64,000 nt of DNA from Mercurialis annua. Its lineage: Eukaryota > Streptophyta > Magnoliopsida > Malpighiales > Euphorbiaceae. The position numbers and the translations under genes are program-made. The DNA lies in the NCBI RefSeq assembly GCF_937616625.2, contig NC_065576.1, positions 31,708,628-31,772,627 on the forward strand, read 5' to 3'. Below the pieces are notes generated by a model. That model searched no databases, was not told the DNA's origin, and saw only the letters and a program-made list of their open reading frames with translations. Positions 11,808 through 23,051 of this stretch are shown here, piece by piece; position 1 is the stretch's first letter; every line of letters begins with the position of its first letter.

Positions 11808-13217
11808 ATGACGAGGTTAACCAAAAAGCAACGTGAGAAGATCAATGTTGCTTCTGAACTCGGTGATGATGATTGGGAAGGCCACGACAGTTTGCTTGAT
11901 GATCAAGAAAAGACGACAGCCATCAAGCTTAGCACTGAAGGGAAGCCAAGAAACGGGCGAATGGGTAGCCATGTCAGTAGTCGAAAAGTTGTTGTCGTAA
12001 CTGATAGCGATGGTGACGAGAGTTTCCAAACTGCACCTCAATTGCTAGAGGATCATTTGATTCAACTATCTGAGTATAAAGGTAAACCAAGAGGTGATCA
12101 TGCGTTATCCGTTATTGCTGAGGCGCTAAACAAGGAAGTAAAAGTTGAATTTGCTGAGAAGAATTATGCTACGCTGTTGTACATTTGCCTTTTCTGCGTA
12201 ACCAACAGGAAAGGTTGTGCAAAAGAATTATTATTGGCATCCAAAGCAATCGGATTGTTGGGGATGATTGTGGAAGACGAAGACTGTGCCCATGAAATTT
12301 ATCAAGACTTTATTACTGTGTTTTTAGAGGATCTTGTTTCTGAATCCAAGAAGTCCAAGATTTTGGATTCTTTGGCCATTGTCACTTTTTTTGGAGCCAA
12401 GAATGTTGAGGAGACAGAAAAAGCTATGCAGATTATATGGAAATTCCTTCAGGCAGACTGTAATTCAGGTGATAAACTAATTGGGCAAAAGTCTGTACTA
12501 GCTGCAGCAATTTCTGCTTGGTCCTTTCTTCTTTCCTCAATGGAAGGTTGGAAGATTAATCAAAACTACTGGAAAGGTGCAATTGCGTACCTGTCAAATC
12601 TGCTGGAGGATGATGATGATGAATGTGTCTATGTCGCAGCAGCTGAGGCGTTGGCGCTTATATTTGAGACTGATAGCATTGACAAGTTCTCATCTGAGGA
12701 TTCATTCAAACAGGGGTTCAAAGAAAGCATAACAGAGAAGCTGAGGTGCCAGGCTATGAAAGCAACTGAAAATGTAGGGAAACAAGAGGCAATAAAGGAT
12801 GTTTTGAAACATTTTGAGGCCGGAGGTAAATCCTCAGAAGCATATGCGGAATTTGGAGGAGATGAACTGGTATTGTTGACATGGACTCAGAGAATACAGC
12901 TGAAGTTTGTCAAGAGTTTTCTCGGAGAAGATGGATTTGTCAGGCACATGAAAGAAAATGAAATGCTGCAGTCGGTTTTCGAGTTTACACCCATTGATGA
13001 TTATTCTAGAGATAAAGTTTGCTCACCGGAGAGAACAGAGATGACCCTTCGCTTCTTCGAAAAGATAGACTGCTCGATGCTATCTTTCATGAGCAAAGAG
13101 AAGAAACAGCTCCTCAAGAGAATGACTTTGTCCTCTAACTCTTGCTTGAACAAGGCCAGGACTCGACTACTGAACAAGCAGAGAATGCTACAGTTAGGGA
13201 ATGACTATGAAGAGTAA
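11808..13217 (+). CDS. Interferon-related developmental regulator (IFRD) family protein
   Basis: This is a 469-residue protein in one uninterrupted exon. An acidic N-terminus (to about residue 75, with DGDESFQTAPQLLEDHL) precedes an IFRD-type helical repeat domain at about 80-330. Family-typical blocks include AEKNYATLLYIC, LDSLAIVTFFG, TEKAMQIIWKFL, SAWSFLLSSMEGW and AAAEALALIFE. The C-terminal IFRD_C-like part (about 360-469) has RIQLKFVKSFLG, MLQSVFEFTP and NKARTRLLNKQRML. The family is linked to transcriptional regulation in animals; the plant role is poorly defined. The start codon follows a TATA box and a short pyrimidine-rich leader, and no better upstream ATG is in frame. To my knowledge plant IFRD genes usually have introns, so the single exon is unusual and may mean a retrocopy, but no A-tail or target duplication is visible. 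Confidence 0.88.
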   Translation: MTRLTKKQREKINVASELGDDDWEGHDSLLDDQEKTTAIKLSTEGKPRNGRMGSHVSSRKVVVVTDSDGDESFQTAPQLLEDHLIQLSEYKGKPRGDHALSVIAEALNKEVKVEFAEKNYATLLYICLFCVTNRKGCAKELLLASKAIGLLGMIVEDEDCAHEIYQDFITVFLEDLVSESKKSKILDSLAIVTFFGAKNVEETEKAMQIIWKFLQADCNSGDKLIGQKSVLAAAISAWSFLLSSMEGWKINQNYWKGAIAYLSNLLEDDDDECVYVAAAEALALIFETDSIDKFSSEDSFKQGFKESITEKLRCQAMKATENVGKQEAIKDVLKHFEAGGKSSEAYAEFGGDELVLLTWTQRIQLKFVKSFLGEDGFVRHMKENEMLQSVFEFTPIDDYSRDKVCSPERTEMTLRFFEKIDCSMLSFMSKEKKQLLKRMTLSSNSCLNKARTRLLNKQRMLQLGNDYEE

Positions 13218-14503
13218 AGGATATTTCTAAGTACATGATTAATGATAGCATTCAATTGAGTTGGTCTTTGTAATTTGTTTCAGTTGTTTGTTTTGTTAGA
13301 TACAGCACAATATATTTTAATTATAGTTTTACCTTTACAATCACATTTCTTCCAACTGAATTAGACTTGCAATTCCTTTCTGTTTCAGTAGCTTTATTAG
13401 AAACGGCACATTATACTTTAATTTTAGCTTATCTTTACAATCATACTAGTAATATAACCTTGTAGGATTTACCACTGACAATAATCTAATATACTTTTAA
13501 AAGTTTGATTATGTTCAAATTAAATGAATACTAAATAAAATATATGTGCAAATAAAATGAATCATATAGTAGAATAAACAAAGCCTAAGAGAAGAATGGT
13601 TAACAATTATGGGTAGAAAAGAATCAGTTGATAGATAATTGCTTAAATCACACAGCATACACATCACATATGCTCGGCACAGCAAAATGCTACACCAGGA
13701 TATGCCAAATTTCTACCATAAGTACCTGCTTCATTCATCTCCAATCTCCCCATTTACGTACACATCAGATATGTTGCTAATCCTTCATTAAAGACAACAA
13801 TATAGCAAATTTAAACCTGTAAATTTAACAAAAATAGCTCAAATTAGTAGAAGAATTGAAATAAGCAAAGCTAAAAAAGGACAAACATAGATGAGTGAGG
13901 CAAAAATCAAATTCAACCATGAAATGAAACCACCAGCAGCAGCCATTAGCTCAGTTAGCTGGGCAGTCATCAAATTAACCCCACTGTCACCAACATTCTC
14001 ACTTACCTCATCGTCACGTACCAACAGACTCTCAACCACCACTTCACAAATTCTACCGTATCATACCAAGCTAATACATTACAGGAACTACTGATATTTG
14101 CTAAGATCAAATAAATCATGCACAGCGTTAGCTAATTAGATACACCGTAAAAATTTAAATGCATGAATTTTATATTAGAAATGCACGAGTTTTATAATAT
14201 ATATGCATGATCTTTATTAAAATTGCACAAGTTTTGTTCCGAGCAAGATTAAATTAAGAGTAACAAAAACTTCTGCCGGGTTATTGGATATGGAAAAGAC
14301 AGAAAAGGACTGGTGTTGACTACCAACATTCAAAATTCCCAGTCTCCCCCGCCCCAGCGCTCGGGAAAAAAAACAGTCCATAAATATTTTTTAATTAATT
14401 AGTACCTGCTTCATTCATCATTTCCGATCTCCCCATTTATGTACACACCAAACAAAATTGCTTACTGATGGGATTGCTATAATAGCCTTTATGTTGCCGA
14501 AGC

Positions 14504-14565
14504 TCATTTTGGGCCCTGGATTTCCATTGACTGACTGGGAGCAGTTCTCTTCATCGGTCCACAAA
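14504..14565 (-). CDS. Possible terminal exon of an unidentified minus-strand gene
   Basis: On the minus strand a TTTTGCAG acceptor is followed by two bases and a 19-codon frame CGPMKRTAPSQSMEIQGPK ending in TGA. It looks like a short last coding exon. Its phase needs an upstream exon that ends after the first base of a codon. The exon-like piece at 16142-16257 ends on a codon boundary, so at least one further exon would lie between them. No family is recognised, and this could be chance or part of a pseudogene. Confidence 0.25.
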
Positions 14566-16141
14566 CTGCAAAAGCGAATTCAAATACTTATTTACTAACT
14601 CATAAAATGGGTGAAATATAATACACAAAATACTTTTCAGTAGACACAAACCGCCTGTTACACATGATGATCTCTGAGCACCTGGTAGTGGACACAAAAC
14701 CCCTTAAAATTAATCCGAAAAATTGTTCGAAGTGCAAAATCTCGGTCCTAAAGGAATCTGCTTCACATCACTGAACGTTTAAGTTTTGTTTCGATTGTCT
14801 GGATTGGTCACCTTAAACTACATCTATAGAGACCCCATAACCTCAATATGATATAAGATAATTGTCTCCGTCTCATACATCACTTACCTTCAGCAATATT
14901 GTAATTACTTCCATGGACGGAGTTTTCTTCTTTTTTCTTTTTTAGCAATATTGTAATGGCTATCATTTTCATGCCTGCTGTGGCTCTACTTGCAGCAGTA
15001 GCTTTCTTTTGTAACTGCTGCTTGTGTTACTGACCGACATCAATGCCTGCCAATATTTGAACCTGAACCAATGCTTACTCCTAGATGCTATTCTCTTAAT
15101 TGTTCATATTATAATATGCAAAAAATAGTAATTTTGATGTTTGTTGTATCTATAAAAAATGACAAGGATCTGAAAATTGCAACATAACCACAAATTTCTC
15201 ACCCGACCAAGTACAAAAATGACCTTCAAAGTGAATATAGGATCAGGAATGTATAATGATGAAAATAATTTCCAAATGCATTGGGTAACGAAGTGAATGA
15301 ATTTCATTACAATAACGTAATAGCCTCTCTAGTTAGGTTCAACGCCAACATCAAGCGGAACTTTTGTAGGTCATTGCAGCATCGATTTCATCACTTCTGT
15401 TAAGAAACAAAATGATAATGAAAAAATTGAAAAAACATAAAACTAGACAAAAAGAACAAAGTATTAGACTGGAAACCAACCATGACGGGGTAGAAGAAGA
15501 AACACAAACTCTGACAATAAGAAGCACCATCTTCATACCAACGAGAGTAGCATTGTCCGTACTAACAAACTTAAGACGTCTTTTAAAAACCCAACATTCT
15601 CACAAACCTTATTGTAAGCAGACTCATGAACCACCACAGCACAAACTCTACTATATCAAACAGTCATCTCCATCTCACCAACAATTTCCTTCAAGCCAAT
15701 TGCCATAAATATGGAAGCTCAACAAACTAATTACTACCAAGCAGGGAAGGATTAAAAGAGCAAAAGTATCTATAACATTTCAGACCTCAACTTATTCATC
15801 TTTAGTTCTAATCTAGCTAAGGCTCGCTCTGCAGATCCTTTTTGTCCATTCCCTTGTTTTAATGTCACGTATCCAAAATAATAAATCAAAAATCCTTTTT
15901 CAGACTTCACCACATGTATGGTAGACTATATTTCATCTTTAGTGAGGTCTACACAAAAGAAATTCATTGCATAAAGACAAAATACTACCTTAAATTTTTT
16001 TGTAAAGGAGCAAAAGGAGGCAGAGTTGCAAAAACATTACTGAAAAGATAGAAATCAAGAAAATGCAAAGTAACATGGAAATTTAGACAGGAACAAAAGG
16101 TATTATTTGAACTTGTGAGGCGTTCTAAGTTCCCAACTTAC

Positions 16142-16257
16142 TTTATTCTTGACAAACACATTTGGGTCGACATTGGTTAAAGGTGCATTTTGGTTTGATA
16201 ATAAACAAGGATCCATCTGCATACTGCTCCCCTCAGTCTGCATAGTGACATTAGCCC
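16142..16257 (-). CDS. Possible internal exon of an unidentified minus-strand gene
   Basis: On the minus strand a TCTTGCAG acceptor and a GTAAGT donor bracket 116 bases with one open frame of 38 codons. It contains QTEGSSMQMDPCL and LTNVDPNVFVKNK. Good splice signals at both sides and a clean frame favour a real or recently real exon. The product is unknown to me. It lies between the PPR pseudogene and the candidate terminal exon at 14504-14565, on the same strand as both. Confidence 0.3.
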
Positions 16258-16694
16258 CTGCAAGACATAACACTGTATTTTGTTACAACATGTTAAGATT
16301 ATCACATTGGTTTATGAAAACAGAAAAGCACATTCACCTTCTTCAATTCACTAGATTCTCTGAAGTATCCTCAAGCTTATCATCTTTTCATCACATTAAA
16401 TGTACAGTGAAACACAAATCAGCACGTCATTAAAAAGAAAATGATTTGAATCAACAGCAGCAATTCATTTGATTTAACGAGAGATTTTCAGCATCGCATA
16501 TCTTTGCCTACAATTTGTGAAGCTACAAAAGCCAACAATTGCCAATGTCCCCCATTTGTACACAAGACTTCACTACTTGATTTAATGCCATAAATATAAA
16601 GGCTGGTTGGCCAAACACTGGGATTTGCTAGTTTTTTTCCTTGATAAATAAGAAGAGTTAGGTATTTTTATCACCAATGATCTCCACATTTGTC

Positions 16695-17735
16695 TATTAT
16701 TAGAATGATGAAAACGATTTGCATCCCTTACAACTATTTTCCTATCCACGATCTTTGAAATAAGCTTGATTGCTGCTGACAGCTTTCACAAGCCCGGAGA
16801 TTCTTAGTGATCTGAAGTGTAGTTCCAGGAGGAGTACTGATAATCCCATAACCAATTGCTAGCCTCTCACAATGATCACAAGAGTTCGCATCCTTGTTCT
16901 ACAAGACCTGAATTTTTGCATGCTGAGAGAACCCCTACAAAGGTGACATCATTTGGGCACATCCCAACTTTCTTCATTGACTCACAAAGATCAATGGCTT
17001 CTGGGCCACGACCATGTAATCCATACCCCATGATCATTGAACTCCATAGAACAACATCTTAATCTAAGAACATCACGAGACAATTCAATGCTACCACATT
17101 TGGGAAACATATGAATGAGGGAAGAGCTAACAAAAGCATCATTTGTTCAACTCAGTCCTAATAATATAATCACTCATCCATCTTCCTCAGGGTACCCATT
17201 CTTCACATAAACTTAACTTGGCCACATTGTGCATACATAGAAGCAAGTGAAATGAGCAAATCCATCTCAAATTCAAGACCCATTTTAATAACATGGCCAT
17301 GAATAGACTTTCCATGTTCTAAGTCATCAAGGGAAATCCAATCAGGTTTCACATTAGCTTTGTTCATTTGAGTAAAAATCCTCAAAGCTTCCATAGGCTG
17401 TCCGTTCTGCGCATACCCAGAAATAATACAAGTCCAACAAACAATACTCCTATCATTTAATCTATCAAAAACAACATTCGCAAGTAAACCTTACGGCATT
17501 TTGCATAAAAAGCTGCGACACCATTCTGAACAAACACATCAGCCTCAAACCCATTCTGGTTCAGGAAAATTGTCAAACAGGTTATGTGCATAACAAATTT
17601 CTCCAAAATTTACAAGTTTAGTAATCAAGAAGCTATTGTATGCAATTGAGAAACGAACAACTGGGCATTGATTTGATATACGTGAGTAATGTTGAGTGAA
17701 TTATGAATAAGAGATGCCTAGAATGTGCAAGGGTA
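16695..17735 (-). pseudogene. PPR-DYW type pentatricopeptide repeat pseudogene
   Basis: The minus strand holds, in order, broken blocks of one PPR protein. They are an N-terminal FLITKLVNFGEICYAHNLFD-like block, NGFEADVFVQNGVAAFYAKC, PMEALRIFTQMNKANVKPDW, a DLEHGKSIHGHVIKMGLEFE block, then WNSMIMGYGLHGRGPEAIDL. A DYW-domain end follows, with VVRDANRFHH at about 16710-16735. Known members of this class are organelle RNA-editing factors, and the blocks recall the Arabidopsis At3g12770 group. Compared with a normal PPR-DYW protein of 600-700 residues, several repeats are missing (a jump straight after the first repeat). Frameshifts and stops separate the blocks, and the final Cys-rich DYW end is lost. 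It is dead. Confidence 0.8.
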
Positions 17736-18229
17736 AATTTCAAATCTTAAAGGAAGACTTCAAATGGAGGGGTAGAGAAGAGAGAAATAAATTTCCTGCT
17801 GCCAACTCCTACAGCCCGGTGACGTGGCAGTTTAAAAAGCTGTCACTCCATCTGATCATTTACGCATCTATATATTTTTTTTTTTTTTTTGATTGCAAAG
17901 AATGGCCAAAGCCAGATGAAAAGGAAGCTAAAAGCTTCTGCTCAAGCGAGGAAGGGAAACCCCAACCAGATCATCTAAAATAAGACCTGCAACGAAGGCC
18001 GGCATGGCGTCATGGATCATAATACCCAGGGACTGATCAAAACCTGAATTAGCCATTTTATCTGCGCATCGATTTCCTTCTCTAAGAGTATGCCTGATGT
18101 GGATTTGCCACTCCTGACACGTGTTAAAATCAAAGAAGGATAAGAAATTGAGGAAGAAGCTCAAGAAGAAGAAGAAAAGAACTCAAAGAGCATATTTCAT
18201 TCATATTAATCATATCTAACATCAATACT

Positions 18230-18629
18230 TATTAACCAAGATATAGCAAATCATCTTGAGTCAACTAAATGGAGTAATAAGGATGATAATTGGAGTAATA
18301 AGGAAGTTGACCAAGATTTGATTTGCTTTCCAGAACAAGAAAAGTCTGGACACCAAGATTTAATTATCCTTCCAAAAAGATGAAGAATATCTACTTACCA
18401 AAAGAAGAGGAATTGTGTAGAGTAAGGTAAGAAGTTCTATAAAGATCCAATCACTACATTATAGGAAACCAATTGAATGACTCTCTGCTGTAAATTAGCT
18501 GTGTAATTAGTACAGTATAGTTGACTACCTTATTTATAACAGTCTATATAATTCTGTAATTGTGCAAACAAAAGCATCATAAAAAGAATTCTCCTTTTCA
18601 CGTTTCATACTCTCTTCTATTTTTCTTTA
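18230..18629 (+). repeat. Copia 5' LTR, 400 bp
   Basis: It begins TATTAACCAAG and ends TTTTTCTTTA. A TATA-like stretch (TTTATAAC and TATATAA) lies near 18530-18552, consistent with the LTR promoter. The ATG of the polyprotein is 43 bases downstream of the LTR. Confidence 0.92.
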
Positions 18630-18642
18630 TGGTATCAAAGCC
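18630..18642 (+). other. Copia primer-binding site
   Basis: TGGTATCAAAGCC abuts the LTR. It differs at one position from the initiator tRNA-Met complement TGGTATCAGAGCC, a variant common in plant Copia elements. Confidence 0.88.
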
Positions 18643-18671
18643 ATTGTGAGACAAGAGAATTCTTTTTTTCC

Positions 18672-21600
18672 ATGGCTTCCACAATATCACTCAATGTTGC
18701 CAATTTCGTCACTCTCAAACTCACACCAGAAAATTACCCCCTATGGCGAGAACAAATGCTTGCTCTAGCCGAAAGTCAAGATATGGTCGGGCTTCTCACA
18801 GGAGAGAAAACAAAACCCATCATGTACACCAACACCACAACAGAAAAGTCACCTTCAAATGAAGATACTGATATACAGTTTTCAGAAGAATTTCTCAGTT
18901 GGAGAAAAAACGATCGCCTCCTACGTGGATGGATCATTGGAACACTCACCGAAGAAACTTTAGGTCTGGTCATCGGTCTAGACTCATCACAATCAGTTTG
19001 GAACGCTTTAAAAGAAGCGTATGCCCAAGACTCACAAGAACGTGAGTTTACTCTCCGACAACAACTTACATATCTCAAGAAGGAACCAAACCACTCCTTA
19101 GCTGAACATTTGAGAAAGTTTAAAAGCATATGTGATAGCCTAGCAGCCATAGGTAATCCTATACCTGACAAAACAAAGGTCTATTCCTTACTTGCAAACC
19201 TCGGCCCCAAATATGAAGCTTTCACAACAACAATGCTCAAACCTCCAATGCCGTCCTACACCGAAGTTATTTCGCTGTTACAAGGCTTTGAACAACGAAA
19301 CTCTTGGATTGAAGAATCACACTTGCCAGCATATGCATTTTATGGACAACGTAACCCAAGTCGACAACAACAACAAAATCGCAGCAACCAATTTACATCA
19401 AAAGGCAGAGGCTTTCATGCTACAAATAACAATTTTCAATATTCTAATTTTGCAGGAAATAATGCTCACACTCCGAGATCGCTGCAAAGAAGTACCCCTA
19501 GACCACCACCACCTGGAAAACGAAGGATGACTGCCACTGAAAGAGAAATGTACAAAGATGAATGCTGCCAGTTTTGCGGCAGGCAAGGTCACATCGCAAA
19601 AATCTGTTGGAGCCTCCCCGATCAAACGAACAATGACGAACTTCCTCAAGCCCTTGCAGCACTCACTATGGACACCTCAATTCCTGACACTGAATGGACC
19701 ACCGACACCGGAGCCTCGCATCATATGACTGCACAATCTGGTATGCTTACTAATCTTAAAAAATATGTTGGCAGTGATTTTGTGTTTATTGGCGATGGGT
19801 CTTCTTTAAAGATCGATGCTATTGGTGATACATTAATTTCTGACGGTAAGAACAAATTAATGCTACGTGATGTACTACTGGTTCCACAATTAACTCGGAA
19901 TCTACTTTCAATTAGTCAATTAACAACACAATATCCTGTGAACTGTGAATTTACTGATGAACTATTTTGTGTTAAGGAACGAACAACAGGCCGAATCCTA
20001 CTAGTGGGTCAGCGTAAAGGAGATCTTTATGTTTTATCCAGGATGAAAGAGGCAAATTTTTCTACAAGACAAAATACAGGAACTGAAGAGCTATGGCATC
20101 AGCGACTTGGACATCCGCAAACCTCTACTGTTAAACTTTTGGAAACTAAGAAGTTAATTAGTGTTAATTCAAATAAGTCAGTTGACACTCTTTGTGAAAG
20201 TTGTCAATTGGGCAAACTTAGCAAGTTACCTTTCAATTTATCTAGTTCTGCAAGTACGAATGTTTTTGATAAAGTTCATTGTGACATTTGGGGACCAGCT
20301 CCTGTTTTATCTCTTGGAAGATTTCGATTTTACGCATGTTTTGTTGATGATCATTCTCATTATATGTGGCTAATTCCTCTTCGTGCTAAATCTGAATTTG
20401 TTGATGTTTATTTTTCATTTGAAAAGTATGTGCAGCGCCAATTCAACAAGAAAATAAAAATCTTTCACTCCGATGGAGGGGGAGAGTTTGTCAATAACCG
20501 TCTTCGCTCTCATTTTCAGCAACAAGGAATTGTGCACCATCTTTCATGTCCTTATACTCCTGAACAAACGGGAATTGTTGAACGACGACACCGTATCATT
20601 AGAGAACTTGGGATGACTATGATCTTTCATAGTGGTGTACCAAATTCTTTATGGGTTGATGCTTTTTCCACAGCAGTATTTTTAATTAATCGTTTGCCGT
20701 CCTCCTCGTTAGCTTTTGATACTCCTTATTTTCGATTATATGGCTCTAACCCACAATATTCCATGTTACGTGTATTTGGTTCTAGATGCTATCCATACAC
20801 ATGGAACACCAAGAAAAATAAATTTGATGCAAAAACTGTTCCTTGTGTTTTTGTAGGATACAGCAATCAACATAAAGGATATCGATGTCTTGATCCATTA
20901 ACACATCGATTATTTGTCTCACGACATGTGCTGTTTGATGAAAACAACTTTCCCTATAAAAAATCAACTAAATCGCCAGCCTCACTTCCATGTTTCACTG
21001 ATTTTTTGGATATTTCTCCCTCACTACCTGCAAATCCACCCCTCACAGTAGATACACCTCTACCAAATCCATTATCAAATAGCACAATCCCTGAATTACC
21101 CACTCCGCATATTTCAGTAGTCGAAGATGATATGTCTGATCTTGCACATCCAAGTGATACCACCTCATTGGACTCGGTTGACACAGAAGATACTCCCGCC
21201 ATAGGTAATTCATCTCCAACATCTGTTTCCTTAAACTCTAATTCTTCTTTGCATGTTGAACAGGTCCAACCAACTTCTATAGTCACTCGTTCTCAGCATG
21301 GCATCCACAAACCTAACCCACGCTATGCTTTAACTCTTGAACGTGGCGGTATTCCTCATGAACCACGCAGTGTCAAATCCGCCTTGCAACATGATGGTTG
21401 GAAACATGCTATGCTTGAAGAACTCGATGCTTTACATAATAATAAAACTTGGGTCTTGGTACCCCGAGAACCCCACATGAATGTCGTTGGCTCAAAATGG
21501 GTTTTCAAAGTAAAATTGAATGCAAATGGTACTCTTGATCGGTTAAAAGCCAGGTTAGTAGCGAAAGGATATCATCAAGTTGATGGCATAGACTATACGG

Positions 21601-23051
21601 AAACATTTTCACCAGTTATCAAACCAGGTACGATACGTTTGGTTCTTAGTATTGCTTTGTGCAAAAAATGGGACATCCGCCAACTTGATGTCAAAAACGC
21701 TTTCCTCCATGGTTTCATAAGTGAAGATATTTTTATGGAACAACCACCTGGCATGCATGATTCCAATTTTCCCTCTCATATTTGCAAACTTCAAAGAGCT
21801 CTTTACGGTCTTAAACAAGCTCCTCGAGCTTGGTTTGATCGGTTTAGTTCCTTTTTAATTAAACATGGCTTCTTTTGTAGTTTGGCAGACCCATCATTAT
21901 TTATTTTACACTCATCACTTGGCACATTAGTTTTATTGCTCTATGTTGATGACATGCTTTTGACAGGATCCAGTTCGCATCTTCTTAATAGTTTTGTTCA
22001 ACTATTACATTCTGAGTTTGCAATGAAAGATCTTGGCCCTATACATCATTTTCTTGGAATTGAGATTCAACGGGGTCATAATTCCCTTCATCTATCTCAG
22101 GCTCAATATGCCTACTCTATTCTTGACAAAGCACAAATGATTGACTGCAAACCAATGAACACGCCCATGGAGTCTAAAACTAGAGGATTTCAAAATAGCA
22201 AGGCATCTCCTGATCCTTCACTTTATCGTAGCATCGTCGGTGCCCTCCAATATTTGACACTCACTCGTCCTGATATTTCTTTTTCTGTCAATTATGTTTC
22301 TCAATTCATGCACTCTCCATCTTTTGCTAGCATGAAAATGGTTCGCCGCATTTTACGTTATGTTAAGGGCTCAATTAATCTTGGTTTATATTTAACTGGT
22401 GATACTACACTTGATCTTTGTGGTTTTTCTGATGCAGATTGGGCAGGCTGTCCAACTACACGAAGATCTACCACTGGCTTCTGTACATTTTTAGGGCGGA
22501 ATATTATTTCGTGGTGTGCTAAGAAGCAACCCACTATTTCTCGTTCAAGCACTGAGGCCGAATACCGTGCTATGGCTAACACTGCTGCAGAATTGACTTG
22601 GCTCACATTTCTTTTGCGTGATCTCCGTATTTCTCAATCACAACCGCCAACCTTATTGTGTGACAATCTAAGTGCGTTACATATGACTATCAATCCTATC
22701 TTTCATGCTCGAAGTAAGCACATTGAATTGGACTACCATTTTGTACGTGAGCGGGTCTCTATGGGACTGCTTGTCACTCGACATATTTCCTCTAATTTAC
22801 AACTTGCAGATATCTTCACAAAGCCCCTTTCTAAAACTGTCTTAAATCAGTTTCGACACAAACTTTGCCTTCAATCTCGGCTCAGTTTGACAGAGGGTAT
22901 TAACCAAGATATAGCAAATCATCTTGAGTCAACTAAATGGAGTAATAAGGATGATAATTGGAGTAATAAGGAAGTTGACCAAGATTTGATTTGCTTTCCA
23001 GAACAAGAAAAGTCTGGACACCAAGATTTAATTATCCTTCCAAAAAGATGA
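18672..23051 (+). CDS. Copia gag-pol polyprotein
   Basis: One frame of 1459 residues carries the whole Copia order. Gag (about 1-290) starts with NYPLWREQM-like sequence. A CCHC knuckle CQFCGRQGHIAKIC lies near 298. The aspartic protease motif DTGASHH is near 343. The pre-integrase zinc block HQRLGHP...CESCQLGK runs from about 474. The integrase core has DIWGP near 535, HSDGGGEF near 598 and EQTGIVERRHR near 628. Reverse transcriptase starts at about 940, with the catalytic YVDDMLL near 1090. RNase H shows DADWAG, STEAEYRA and CDNLSAL (about 1253-1330). No stop or frameshift interrupts it. The last 50 or so codons, after LADIFTKPL, are encoded by the 3' LTR, where the stop lies. Products should form a virus-like particle and carry out reverse transcription and integration. 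The gag and RT style suggests an Ale/Retrofit-like lineage (inference). Confidence 0.95.
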   Translation: MASTISLNVANFVTLKLTPENYPLWREQMLALAESQDMVGLLTGEKTKPIMYTNTTTEKSPSNEDTDIQFSEEFLSWRKNDRLLRGWIIGTLTEETLGLVIGLDSSQSVWNALKEAYAQDSQEREFTLRQQLTYLKKEPNHSLAEHLRKFKSICDSLAAIGNPIPDKTKVYSLLANLGPKYEAFTTTMLKPPMPSYTEVISLLQGFEQRNSWIEESHLPAYAFYGQRNPSRQQQQNRSNQFTSKGRGFHATNNNFQYSNFAGNNAHTPRSLQRSTPRPPPPGKRRMTATEREMYKDECCQFCGRQGHIAKICWSLPDQTNNDELPQALAALTMDTSIPDTEWTTDTGASHHMTAQSGMLTNLKKYVGSDFVFIGDGSSLKIDAIGDTLISDGKNKLMLRDVLLVPQLTRNLLSISQLTTQYPVNCEFTDELFCVKERTTGRILLVGQRKGDLYVLSRMKEANFSTRQNTGTEELWHQRLGHPQTSTVKLLETKKLISVNSNKSVDTLCESCQLGKLSKLPFNLSSSASTNVFDKVHCDIWGPAPVLSLGRFRFYACFVDDHSHYMWLIPLRAKSEFVDVYFSFEKYVQRQFNKKIKIFHSDGGGEFVNNRLRSHFQQQGIVHHLSCPYTPEQTGIVERRHRIIRELGMTMIFHSGVPNSLWVDAFSTAVFLINRLPSSSLAFDTPYFRLYGSNPQYSMLRVFGSRCYPYTWNTKKNKFDAKTVPCVFVGYSNQHKGYRCLDPLTHRLFVSRHVLFDENNFPYKKSTKSPASLPCFTDFLDISPSLPANPPLTVDTPLPNPLSNSTIPELPTPHISVVEDDMSDLAHPSDTTSLDSVDTEDTPAIGNSSPTSVSLNSNSSLHVEQVQPTSIVTRSQHGIHKPNPRYALTLERGGIPHEPRSVKSALQHDGWKHAMLEELDALHNNKTWVLVPREPHMNVVGSKWVFKVKLNANGTLDRLKARLVAKGYHQVDGIDYTETFSPVIKPGTIRLVLSIALCKKWDIRQLDVKNAFLHGFISEDIFMEQPPGMHDSNFPSHICKLQRALYGLKQAPRAWFDRFSSFLIKHGFFCSLADPSLFILHSSLGTLVLLLYVDDMLLTGSSSHLLNSFVQLLHSEFAMKDLGPIHHFLGIEIQRGHNSLHLSQAQYAYSILDKAQMIDCKPMNTPMESKTRGFQNSKASPDPSLYRSIVGALQYLTLTRPDISFSVNYVSQFMHSPSFASMKMVRRILRYVKGSINLGLYLTGDTTLDLCGFSDADWAGCPTTRRSTTGFCTFLGRNIISWCAKKQPTISRSSTEAEYRAMANTAAELTWLTFLLRDLRISQSQPPTLLCDNLSALHMTINPIFHARSKHIELDYHFVRERVSMGLLVTRHISSNLQLADIFTKPLSKTVLNQFRHKLCLQSRLSLTEGINQDIANHLESTKWSNKDDNWSNKEVDQDLICFPEQEKSGHQDLIILPKR

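Larger units (their letters stand above)
13218..16694. other. 3' flank and mostly unassigned sequence with exon-like pieces
   Basis: The first about 150 bp should hold the IFRD 3' UTR. Beyond that no complete gene is recognised. Two stretches (13730 and 14409) share a CATTCATC...CTCCCCATTTA block, suggesting an old local duplication. On the minus strand the translations near 13990-14042 (ESLLVRDDEVSENVG) and 15590-15680 (VCAVVVHESAYNKVCENVG) resemble each other, again hinting at duplicated exons of a decayed gene. I cannot name the family. Confidence 0.4.

Noticed and set aside
19398..21818. Antisense ORFs within the Copia element (for example 20954-21286 and 21609-21818 on the minus strand)
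   Set aside because: Shadow frames of a well-supported 1459-codon polyprotein.
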